A stretch of DNA of 64,000 bases from Terriglobia bacterium. Its GTDB lineage: Bacteria; Acidobacteriota; Terriglobia; Terriglobales; Acidobacteriaceae. The notes under the pieces are model-generated. The model did no database searches and was not told where the DNA came from. It was given only the letters and a program-made list of their open reading frames with translations. Shown one piece after another: positions 25,889 to 33,411 of this stretch. The position numbers and the translations under genes are program-made. How positions within the stretch are numbered: position 1 is the first letter of the stretch; every line of letters starts with the position of its first letter. Location: positions 1-64,000 of the forward strand of contig JAJPJE010000100.1 in NCBI GenBank assembly GCA_021324365.1, read 5' to 3'.

Positions 25889-26701
25889 ATGAAGCTTCGC
25901 GCTCTCTCTATTCTCATTCTCACAGCCGGTTTGGCTCTCGCACAGGCGCCAAATCCTCCCTCTCCAGCCGTTCCGGCTTCTGCCGACGCGAACGCTCAAA
26001 AAGCTCGCCAGATTCTCGAGCAGATGATCCAGGCCCTGGGTGGCCCCGCCTACATGTCCATCCAGGACATGAGTGAGGAAGGCCGAGGCTACACTTTTTA
26101 TCAGGGCCAACCCGACAGCGTGGGCACGCTTTTCTGGCTGTTCTGGAAATACCCTGATAAGCAGCGCGTTGAATTAACTAAGCAGCGCGATGTGGTGACC
26201 GTGAACAACGGCGACGAAGGCTATGACATTACCTACCGCGGTACTGCCCTCGAGGAGAAAGAGCAGCTGCAAACCTATCTCCGTTACCGTAATCACTCGC
26301 TGGAAACCGTGCTCCGCGTCTGGCTTCAGAATCCCAATGTCGCACTGTTCTACGACGGCCCTGCGGTTGCCGAACAGAAGCCTACCGACTCTGTCACGTT
26401 GATGAATGGAGACGATTCGGTCACCATTTTCGTGGACCGCTACAGCCATCTTCCTGTGAAAAAGACGTTCTCCTGGCGCGATCCCACGGATCGCTTGCGA
26501 AACGAAGAAGCGGAAATTTACGACAACTTTCGCCCCGTGCAGGGCATCGTGACACCGCACATTATTATGCGATCCCGCAACGGACAAACCACCGGCCAGC
26601 GCTTCATTACTAACGTGAAATACAACACCGGGCTGCCCGACTCGTTGTTCCAGGCGAAAGTGACATACGATCCCTACGCCACACCAAAGCGGAAGAAGTG
26701 A
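25889..26701 (+). CDS. Exported protein resembling outer-membrane lipoprotein-sorting proteins
   Basis: 270 residues from ATG 25889, chosen because it opens a signal peptide (MKLRALSILILTAGLALAQA). After a Pro-rich linker comes a fold with ARQILEQMIQALGGPAYMSI, RYSHLPVKKTFSWRDP-like strands and GIVTPHIIMRSRNGQTTGQR, reminiscent of the LolA/LolB-like beta-barrel sensor of lipoprotein sorting. This is a family resemblance, not a firm call. It is a stand-alone gene between convergent neighbours. Confidence 0.65.
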   Translation: MKLRALSILILTAGLALAQAPNPPSPAVPASADANAQKARQILEQMIQALGGPAYMSIQDMSEEGRGYTFYQGQPDSVGTLFWLFWKYPDKQRVELTKQRDVVTVNNGDEGYDITYRGTALEEKEQLQTYLRYRNHSLETVLRVWLQNPNVALFYDGPAVAEQKPTDSVTLMNGDDSVTIFVDRYSHLPVKKTFSWRDPTDRLRNEEAEIYDNFRPVQGIVTPHIIMRSRNGQTTGQRFITNVKYNTGLPDSLFQAKVTYDPYATPKRKK

Positions 26702-26867
26702 CTCGCAGTTGCCAGTTTCTGATTGTCATTTGTTAGTCCGAGCCATCGGCGAAGACTGCCATTTCGAGGGTAAAGAGAAATTTCAATGAGCAAACGACGA
26801 TCAGCTAGCTTCCCGGGCATCAGTACAGGATGCATTCCCAGTCGCATCCATTGCTAGGAAGTGCCAA

Positions 26868-28418
26868 CTACAGCGGTATATTCCCATGCTTCTTCGGCGG
26901 ATTCTTGTCGCGCTTCGTCTGTAGCATTTCCAGTGCCTGGATCAGCTTCTTACGTGTTTCACGCGGTTGGATCACCGCATCCACAAATCCGCGCTCGGCG
27001 GCCACATACGGATTCGCAAAACGATCGCGAAATTCCTCAACCTTCTGCTGCCGCATCTCGGCACGATTCTTCGCCTTATCGAGTTCGCGTTTGTACACAA
27101 TGTCGACGGCGCCCTCCGGACCCATCACGGCTATCTCGGCTGTCGGCCACGCGTAATTCACGTCGCAGCGGATGTGCTTCGATGCCATTACGCAGTACGC
27201 TCCGCCGTAAGCTTTGCGCGTGATCACGGTGATCTTCGGTACCGTGGCTTCGGCGAACGCAAACAACAGCTTCGCGCCATGCGTGATGATGCCACCGTAC
27301 TCCTGTTTTGTGCCCGGAAGAAAGCCTGGAACATCTTCAAACGTGATGAGCGGGATATTGAAGCAGTCACAGAAGCGCACAAAACGCGCACCCTTAATGG
27401 ACGCATTGATATCGAGCGTCCCCGCGAGAATGGCCGGCTGGTTCGCGACGATCCCTACCGATCGCCCATTCAGCCGCGCAAACCCTACCACGATATTCTG
27501 TGCATAGAACTCCTGCACTTCAAAGAAGTAGCCGTCATCGACCACCGTCCTAACCGCATCCTTGATGTCGTAGGGCTTGTTCGATTCCGCCGGAACCAGG
27601 GAATCCAGCTTCTCGTCCATGCGCTCGATGGGATCGGTGCACTCTCGCCGCGGCGGATCTTCGAGGTTGTTTGACGGCATGAAGCTGAACAACTCCCGTA
27701 CCATCGACAGGCACTCGGCATCATCATGGGCGAGAAAGTGCGCGACCCCCGACATTTCATTGTGGGTGTGAGCTCCGCCCAACTGCTCTTTTGTGACCTC
27801 TTCATGTGTTACCGTCTTGATCACGTCCGGCCCGGTAATGAACATGTACGACGTCTTATCCACCATCAGGATGAAGTCGGTAATGGCCGGCGAATACACC
27901 GCACCGCCGGCACAGGGGCCCATGATTGCTGAAATCTGCGGAATGACGCCGCTCGCCAACGTATTGCGCAGGAAAATGTCGGCATAGCCGGCCAGCGACA
28001 TCACCCCTTCCTGAATACGCGCGCCACCCGAATCGTTCAGTCCAATCACTGGCGCGCCAACGCGCATCGCTGTGTCCATGATTTTTACGATCTTGCTGGC
28101 ATTGGCCTCGCTGAGCGATCCCCCGAAAACGGTGAAATCTTGCGCGGACACAAAAACCAGCCGTCCTTCGATGCGACCGTATCCAGTGACAAAGCCATCG
28201 CCAAAGTACTTCTGTTCATCCATGCCGAAATCGGTGCAACGGTGAGTAACGAGTTTGTCAGTCTCCTCGAATGTGCCCTCATCAAGAAGAAACTCGATGC
28301 GCTCGCGCGCCGACATCTTGCCTTCTTGATGCTGGCGCTCGCGACGTTCCTTGCCACCGCCCGCTTCGGCGAGCCCGTCGCGGCGCTTCAGTTCCTGTAT
28401 TTTTTCTTCAAGCTTCAT
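26868..28418 (-). CDS. Acyl-CoA carboxylase, carboxyltransferase (beta) subunit, propionyl/methylmalonyl-CoA type
   Basis: The 516-residue protein carries carboxyl from biotin to an acyl-CoA. It has both crotonase-like halves: the N-terminal oxyanion stretch [13 protein letters not shown] with [20 protein letters not shown], and the C-terminal [35 protein letters not shown] and [17 protein letters not shown]. The sequence is closest to PccB/MmdA by pattern. Start ATG 28418 ([10 protein letters not shown]) matches the family N-terminus. TATAAT at 28433-28428 lies 9 bases upstream on the same strand. No biotin carboxylase or biotin carrier gene is nearby. Confidence 0.92.
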   Translation of the reverse strand: MKLEEKIQELKRRDGLAEAGGGKERRERQHQEGKMSARERIEFLLDEGTFEETDKLVTHRCTDFGMDEQKYFGDGFVTGYGRIEGRLVFVSAQDFTVFGGSLSEANASKIVKIMDTAMRVGAPVIGLNDSGGARIQEGVMSLAGYADIFLRNTLASGVIPQISAIMGPCAGGAVYSPAITDFILMVDKTSYMFITGPDVIKTVTHEEVTKEQLGGAHTHNEMSGVAHFLAHDDAECLSMVRELFSFMPSNNLEDPPRRECTDPIERMDEKLDSLVPAESNKPYDIKDAVRTVVDDGYFFEVQEFYAQNIVVGFARLNGRSVGIVANQPAILAGTLDINASIKGARFVRFCDCFNIPLITFEDVPGFLPGTKQEYGGIITHGAKLLFAFAEATVPKITVITRKAYGGAYCVMASKHIRCDVNYAWPTAEIAVMGPEGAVDIVYKRELDKAKNRAEMRQQKVEEFRDRFANPYVAAERGFVDAVIQPRETRKKLIQALEMLQTKRDKNPPKKHGNIPL

Positions 28419-28427
28419 AGGGGGCGC

Positions 28428-28455
28428 ATTATAGCTGGAGGCACGTCTTTTGGTC
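28428..28455 (-). promoter_or_regulatory. Candidate promoter of the acyl-CoA carboxylase gene
   Basis: A perfect TATAAT reads on the minus strand at 28433-28428, with a loose GACCAA -35 about 16 bases upstream. It ends 9 bases before the ATG at 28418, so the mRNA would be nearly leaderless. Confidence 0.4.
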
Positions 28456-28629
28456 ATTGTTCCGCAAACATCTCCAACCACTCGCTCTTGAGTACCTTGT
28501 CCTCGGTCATCAGGTTGTTCTCCTGTATCAGTCGCATCTCGGCGGAACCTCATTGCCCGCCTCTATACTGTGAAGTACCATAACTGAACCAAGATCAGCC
28601 GGAAGGGCGTTCACTCGGTTCTTACAGTC

Positions 28630-29355
28630 ATGACAAGCGAACGTGAACATCGAGACGAAATTGTTCGTGTGGGCCGCTCTCTCTACGAACGCGGGTTCGT
28701 AGTCGCGATGGACGGCAACATCTCTGTGCGGCTCGACGCAGAACGTCTTCTCGTCACTCCCACCTGCATGTGCAAGGGAAGGATGTCTGCCGACGACCTG
28801 GTAATCGTGAACAACTCCGGGCAGAAGCTGCACGGCCGCCGTGATGTCTCCAGTGAAGTTGCTATGCACCTGCTGATCTACCGAATGCGGCCGGACATCA
28901 ACGCTGTAGTGCATGCGCATCCGCCGACCGCAACCGGGTTTTCCGTGGCCGGAGTAGCCCTGGATCAGGCCATCCTCTCGGAAGTTGTCATCACCGTCGG
29001 ATCCGTTCCTTTGGCGCGATATGGAACCCCCGGCACCGGTGAGCTTACGGATGCCCTGCGTCCCCTGGTACAAGATCATTGCGCCATTCTGATGGCGAAC
29101 CATGGCGTGGTTGCCTATGGCACTGATCTCGAAAGCGCCTTCATGCGAATGGAAACCGTCGAGCACTTTGCGAAGATTGCCTTGGTTGCAAGAACCCTCG
29201 GAACCCCACAAGTACTCTCGCGCGATGATGTTCACAAGCTGGAACAGATCCGGCAACGCATGCAGTCAGTTCCAGCTAATGGCAAGGCCGCCCGTATCGA
29301 GCCGGTCACCGAAATTGCGCATGCCGCCAGCGATCGTATTCCCGTGAATGAATAA
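28630..29355 (+). CDS. Class II aldolase/adducin family protein (fuculose-phosphate-aldolase-like)
   Basis: 241 residues with the class II aldolase pattern. GFVVAMDGNISVRLD binds the phosphate, AVVHAHPPTATGFSV carries zinc-ligand histidines, and ILMANHGVVAYGTD contains a further ligand. The glutamate that acts as base would be in SSEVAMHLLIY. These enzymes cleave sugar phosphates such as L-fuculose-1-phosphate or ribulose-phosphate analogues; the substrate here is not evident. It is divergent from the acyl-CoA carboxylase gene. Confidence 0.85.
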   Translation: MTSEREHRDEIVRVGRSLYERGFVVAMDGNISVRLDAERLLVTPTCMCKGRMSADDLVIVNNSGQKLHGRRDVSSEVAMHLLIYRMRPDINAVVHAHPPTATGFSVAGVALDQAILSEVVITVGSVPLARYGTPGTGELTDALRPLVQDHCAILMANHGVVAYGTDLESAFMRMETVEHFAKIALVARTLGTPQVLSRDDVHKLEQIRQRMQSVPANGKAARIEPVTEIAHAASDRIPVNE

Positions 29356-29373
29356 CACCGGCTGCCGTTCTCG

Positions 29374-29403
29374 TTGACGCTAAGCTGCTGTGCACGCTAC
29401 AAT
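29374..29403 (+). promoter_or_regulatory. Promoter of rplU-rpmA
   Basis: TTGACG (29374-29379) and TACAAT (29398-29403) with an 18-base spacer. The predicted leader is about 160 bases and can pair TGCCAGG (29422-29428) with CCTGGCA (29493-29499), so it may be structured. Confidence 0.6.
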
Positions 29404-29569
29404 TACTAGGTTTGCCTGTACTGCCAGGTCCCGTCATAGTCAACCTGCTGCGAATGTGAGCGCGGGATTCCGATTGGGACAGCCGTTGCCGTCCTGGCAA
29501 CGTGGAGTGCAAGCGTTAGGTTATCCATAAGGTCGTGGCTACGCTCGCGTGGCGTGCCTTGGAGGATTT

Positions 29570-30064
29570 ATGTACGCGGTTATCCGCACCGGGGGAAAGC
29601 AGTATCGCGTCGCACCCGGCGATGTGATTCGGGTCGAAAAACTGGCGCCAGCCCATGACGACCGGATCCAGTTCAGTGAAGTTCTGGCGGTTTCATCCGC
29701 CGAAGGTCGCGTTTCGCGCCCCTCTGGCGCAGCCCATGTCATTGGCCAAGTTTTGGGCGATGGGCGTGGCGACAAGATTCTTGTCTTCCACTACAAGCGC
29801 AAGAAGCAGTACAAGAAGCTTCAGGGTCATCGACAACCCTTCACCGCAGTTCAGATCACCGAGATCTCTGTGGATGGCGAAACATACAAAGCCCCCGAAA
29901 ATGTTTTGAAGCCACGCAGGGTCGAAAAGCCTTCCCAGGAAGAAGCAGTGGAAGCGGCACCCCAAGCGTCAAAGAAGGCTGGCAAGAAAGCGGCTCCCAA
30001 GAAGGCGGCCAAAAAAGCTGCGAAGAAGAGCAGCGCGAAAAAATCTACCGGGAAGAAGAAGTAG
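29570..30064 (+). CDS. rplU: 50S ribosomal protein L21 with a long lysine/alanine tail
   Basis: L21 binds 23S rRNA in the large subunit. The first 105 residues are ordinary ([51 protein letters not shown]). The protein then continues to 164 residues with a basic tail that repeats KKA, KKAAKK and KKS units, resembling histone H1-like tails. The start is ATG 29570, 5 bases after GGAGG. It is followed by rpmA after 47 bases; this pairing is universal. Confidence 0.97.
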   Translation: MYAVIRTGGKQYRVAPGDVIRVEKLAPAHDDRIQFSEVLAVSSAEGRVSRPSGAAHVIGQVLGDGRGDKILVFHYKRKKQYKKLQGHRQPFTAVQITEISVDGETYKAPENVLKPRRVEKPSQEEAVEAAPQASKKAGKKAAPKKAAKKAAKKSSAKKSTGKKK

Positions 30065-30111
30065 GTAACAATCTGGGCGGCGCATCGCGCCCCAACGAAG
30101 AAGGAATTGTC

Positions 30112-30372
30112 ATGGCACACAAAAAAGGATTAGGAAGCTCACGAAATGGCCGCGACTCGAATGCACAGCGGCTCGGCGTCAAAGTTTTCGGCGGACAGGT
30201 TGTTCCCGGAGGCTCAATCATCGTTCGCCAGCGTGGCACGCGCTACAAGGCCGGACTGAACGTTGGCCGCGGTAAAGATGACACCTTGTTCGCAAAAGTC
30301 AGCGGCACGGTGAAATTCGTCGACAAGGGTTTACTGGGTAAATACATCGTGGTAGAACCCGCTAAGGCGTAA
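30112..30372 (+). CDS. rpmA: 50S ribosomal protein L27
   Basis: The 86-residue protein ([20 protein letters not shown], then [20 protein letters not shown]) is a complete L27, which reaches towards the peptidyl-transferase centre. It starts directly with MAHKKG, so no N-terminal processing extension is present. GAAGGA serves as ribosome binding site. It is cotranscribed with rplU and ended by the terminator at 30397. Confidence 0.98.
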   Translation: MAHKKGLGSSRNGRDSNAQRLGVKVFGGQVVPGGSIIVRQRGTRYKAGLNVGRGKDDTLFAKVSGTVKFVDKGLLGKYIVVEPAKA

Positions 30373-30396
30373 TCTTCATTCTGTTCGAGAAATCAG

Positions 30397-30429
30397 AGGC
30401 ACGGAGCCATTCCGTGCCTTTTTGCTTTT
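30397..30429 (+). terminator. Rho-independent terminator after rpmA
   Basis: AGGCACGGA (30397-30405) pairs with TCCGTGCCT (30411-30419) around a 5-base loop and is followed by TTTTTGCTTTT. Confidence 0.85.
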
Positions 30430-30653
30430 CTAGTTGGCCCCTTACAGCGCCAGTGTGTCGTTGCGAGGCATACATCGAGTGCCGTCGCGTGGGCGCTTAC
30501 ATCTTGCACTGGAAATCAAAGCGCATCATGGTCTGCTGTCCGGCGATTTTGAGTTGTACGATTCATGACTGCTGCCTGAGCCCTCGCGAACCTGACAACC
30601 CTCAGTGCCGACCGCGTTCATCTTTCTTTCGATTGCTTCAATCGCAGTCTTCG

Positions 30654-30680
30654 CTAGCACTCTGGTTTGCCGAGTGCTGC
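30654..30680 (+). promoter_or_regulatory. CIRCE-like HrcA operator
   Basis: The 518-base gap 30373-30890 contains CTAGCACTC (30654-30662), a 9-base spacer, and GAGTGCTGC (30672-30680). The HrcA operator consensus is TTAGCACTC-N9-GAGTGCTAA, so 15 of 18 arm positions match and the spacer is exact. A CGATTG-CTT-CAATCG hairpin lies just upstream (30630-30644). The next gene (30891) is about 210 bases downstream and encodes no known chaperone. Nothing else was recognised in the gap apart from the terminator. Confidence 0.6.
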
Positions 30681-30890
30681 CACAAATTCGTAGTTCTTGA
30701 TTAGCACCATAATTACTGCACCTAACGAAGGTATACGACTGGTCGGGTAACTAGCGTGGGCGTAGCTGTCACACGCCACGTGATGATTACCTTAGAACGA
30801 CCAGCAAAAGTGACTTGCGCACCGCAACTCTTGACGTCAGAATGCGTCACAATTCACAGCAGCACGTGCGTGTTGTGTGTGGGAGGGGGA

Positions 30891-31442
30891 ATGGTTCCGG
30901 AAGGCAATCCACTTAGGAGTTTCTTTTTCGACATCGTCTCGCATCACTTTGCGAGTTCCTTCGATCTGCGCGATCCCGAACTCAGCGCGTATATTTCCGA
31001 TATCCTCACCGAATTTTGCGATACCGACCAGCTACATAAGATTCGCAATGCCGGTGGACGCGCTCTGGACGATGTAGGCGAGATGCTGCTTGAGTCCGAT
31101 CCGGTTTACGGTCCAGCACCCAGTTTCGATCGCGAGCGTCAGGTGCGCAAACATATCGGCGACTACACGCTTTTTTTCACGGGAATGTTTCCGGAAAGCA
31201 TCAACCACTACCGCCTACGCCGCACTCGACTGGAGAACATGATCGACTTCATCAAGGCCGGCAAGGAGAGCTACTACATCGTCTCCAAATTCGACTGTTT
31301 CGAATACCAGAAGGTCGCGCCCCTGTTCCGTAAGCTTTCGGAGCGCTTCGAGGAATGCGTGGTCGGATTAAACATGGTAAAAAACGAACTCCAGGAACGC
31401 CAGCATCCGATCGTGAGGCAGACAACCGAATTCCTGATGTAA
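30891..31442 (+). CDS. Hypothetical protein downstream of a CIRCE-like element
   Basis: 183 residues. ATG 30891 follows an excellent ribosome binding site (GGGAGGGGGA); the open frame begins earlier, at 30756, but without support. The protein is soluble and mostly helical, with FFFDIVSHHFASSFDLRDPE, RKHIGDYTLFFTGMFPESIN and AGKESYYIVSKFDCFEYQKV. I recall similar hypothetical proteins from acidobacteria but know no function. The CIRCE-like site upstream suggests heat-shock control (inference). Confidence 0.7.
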   Translation: MVPEGNPLRSFFFDIVSHHFASSFDLRDPELSAYISDILTEFCDTDQLHKIRNAGGRALDDVGEMLLESDPVYGPAPSFDRERQVRKHIGDYTLFFTGMFPESINHYRLRRTRLENMIDFIKAGKESYYIVSKFDCFEYQKVAPLFRKLSERFEECVVGLNMVKNELQERQHPIVRQTTEFLM

Positions 31443-31535
31443 AGCTTGATGTGACCAGTCTGATCGTGGGCTGCGAACGCCCTCGTCCGTGCAGGCTGAG
31501 TTTGGTTTGCATCGATTCCTTCGTCCGCGCAGGAC

Positions 31536-32099
31536 CTACCGTTCGTTCATCCGATAAAAACTCAAGCATGCATCTCCCTGCACCAACTTCCGATATCGCA
31601 GCACATTTCCGATTCCATCTCCTGGATCGAATCTCTTATCGTGCTCGGCCACGATGATGCCCTTGCCCTTCATGAGGTTTAGTTCCGATACTGTCCGCAG
31701 CACACCCTCATACTGGCCTTCCATCCGATACGGCGGATCGACGAAACAGTAGTCGTACTGGGTCGCAAGTTGCGGAAGTGCCTTGAGCACATCCTGCTCC
31801 ACTACTTCTGCACCGTCACTGATCCCCAAGCTTTTTAGGTTCTCGCGAATCGCTCGTGCGGCCTGCTTCGTCTTTTCGACGAACGTCACAGAGCCTGCGC
31901 CGCGGCTCATGGCTTCAATGCCCACGGCTCCGGTCCCGGCATATAAATCCAACCAGGCGCTTCCTCCCAGCACATCAGGATCACCCGCAGTGAGCACATT
32001 GAATAATGTCTCCCGCAGCCGGTCTGAGGTTGGACGTACATCCAGTCCCGCAAGCGCCCGCAATGGGCGGCTCCGGTATTTTCCGGTGATGATCCGCAT
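31536..32099 (-). CDS. rsmD: 16S rRNA (guanine-N2)-methyltransferase RsmD
   Basis: RsmD methylates G966 of 16S rRNA. The 187-residue protein starts MRIITGKYRSRPLRALAGLD at ATG 32099. It has the SAM-binding motif LDLYAGTGAVGIEAMSRGAG and the catalytic motif IV CFVDPPYRM (DPPY). The open frame extends further upstream, but homologues begin at MRIITG. It is divergent from the site-2 protease gene with a 71-base gap. Confidence 0.93.
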   Translation of the reverse strand: MRIITGKYRSRPLRALAGLDVRPTSDRLRETLFNVLTAGDPDVLGGSAWLDLYAGTGAVGIEAMSRGAGSVTFVEKTKQAARAIRENLKSLGISDGAEVVEQDVLKALPQLATQYDYCFVDPPYRMEGQYEGVLRTVSELNLMKGKGIIVAEHDKRFDPGDGIGNVLRYRKLVQGDACLSFYRMNER

Positions 32100-32170
32100 G
32101 CTGCGTATTTTAGCGGCTCGATTTTCGTGCCGGTAGCTGCCGCACAAGCCACTGTATAAAATGAAAGAAG

Positions 32171-33307
32171 ATGGGAAACTGGGCTGCATCCATTTTGCGA
32201 AGCTGGTCGATTCCTGTCGGCCGCATCGGAAACGCGCACGTACGCGTGCATCTGTCGTTCCTGTTCCTGCTCGCCTACGTATGGATGACCGACTCGAAGC
32301 CCCTCGGCAATGCCGTTTATGGGCGCGGTCTGGCGCTGGTCGGCCTGATGCTTGCCTCGGTGATCCTCCACGAATTGGCACACGGCCTGGTGACTATTCA
32401 CCGTAAACTGCCGGTACGAGTTCTCGTGCTCATGCCTATCGGCGGCATCGTTCTGGTCGATGAATCTGCGGAGCCAGACCACGACACCGGAGGCGAATGG
32501 GCCGTAGCCCTTTCCGGTCCTTTCGCGAACCTCTTCGTCGCATTTATTACCGGCAGTATCGTGCTGGGTCTTATTCCCAAAGCCGCGCTATGGTCTTCCC
32601 CGCTGATCTCCTCGGAAAACCTGCTGCGCAGTTTCGTGTGGATTAACTTTGCATTATTCGCTATGAATCTGGTGCCCGCCTATCCGCTCGACGCGGGCCG
32701 CATCCTGCGTTCTACTCTCGCGCGTCGGACCGACTTCGTCCGCGCCACACGTCAGGCGGTCAGCCTTGGGCAGATGTTCGCCATTGCGCTCGTCCTGCCA
32801 GGCATCATTGTGCCCGATGTCTGGAATCGCTGGCTGATGCTTGTCGGCCTCGTGCTTTTTCTGGCGGCGCAACTGGAACATCGAGCCGTACTGTTCCAAT
32901 CGGTACTGGAAAGTCTGCGTTTGGAAGACGTCATGCTCACCGACTTTGCCGTGCTCTCCCCCGCCGACACTCTGGAAGACGCACTGAACAAAGCCGTTCA
33001 CACGCTGCAAGATGACTTCCCGGTAATCCGCGGCGGCGACATGGTTGGTGTAGTTTCCCGGCAGCGTATTGTCGAAGAGTTGCGTGGCGAAGGTAACGGT
33101 TACGTGCAGTCAGCCATGAACCGGGCATTCCAGATTGCCCAGAAAGGCGAATCGCTCGCGTCAGCATTGCGTAAACTCACCGCGCAGCGACTTACGCTCA
33201 TCCCCGTGGTTGACGAGGGCCGCCTGGTTGGTATCATCACTTTCCAGAACCTGATGCACAGCATGCGGCTGTTGGCGGAATCCCGCCGTCTCAAGAACGG
33301 GAAATAG
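32171..33307 (+). CDS. Site-2 protease family zinc metalloprotease with CBS domains
   Basis: This is an intramembrane protease of the SpoIVFB/RIP type. The 378-residue protein has several membrane segments, the zinc motif HELAH (H67, E68, H71), and the second motif NLVPAYPLDAGR, which supplies the third ligand Asp (LDGGR in most members). The C-terminal 130 residues form two CBS modules (VMLTDFAVLSPADTLEDALN; LTLIPVVDEGRLVGIITFQN), probably sensing an adenine nucleotide. Substrates of such enzymes are usually membrane-bound anti-sigma factors or transcription factors; none is encoded nearby. Confidence 0.9.
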   Translation: MGNWAASILRSWSIPVGRIGNAHVRVHLSFLFLLAYVWMTDSKPLGNAVYGRGLALVGLMLASVILHELAHGLVTIHRKLPVRVLVLMPIGGIVLVDESAEPDHDTGGEWAVALSGPFANLFVAFITGSIVLGLIPKAALWSSPLISSENLLRSFVWINFALFAMNLVPAYPLDAGRILRSTLARRTDFVRATRQAVSLGQMFAIALVLPGIIVPDVWNRWLMLVGLVLFLAAQLEHRAVLFQSVLESLRLEDVMLTDFAVLSPADTLEDALNKAVHTLQDDFPVIRGGDMVGVVSRQRIVEELRGEGNGYVQSAMNRAFQIAQKGESLASALRKLTAQRLTLIPVVDEGRLVGIITFQNLMHSMRLLAESRRLKNGK

Positions 33308-33411
33308 CTCCCTACACCTCTGTTTCAGCAGTTCTGATAACATTTCACGAGTTCGCGCGTCTTTCATCGTTTCGGGTTGATTCCTACTCCCCGCTCGCCA
33401 GGAGATACATC

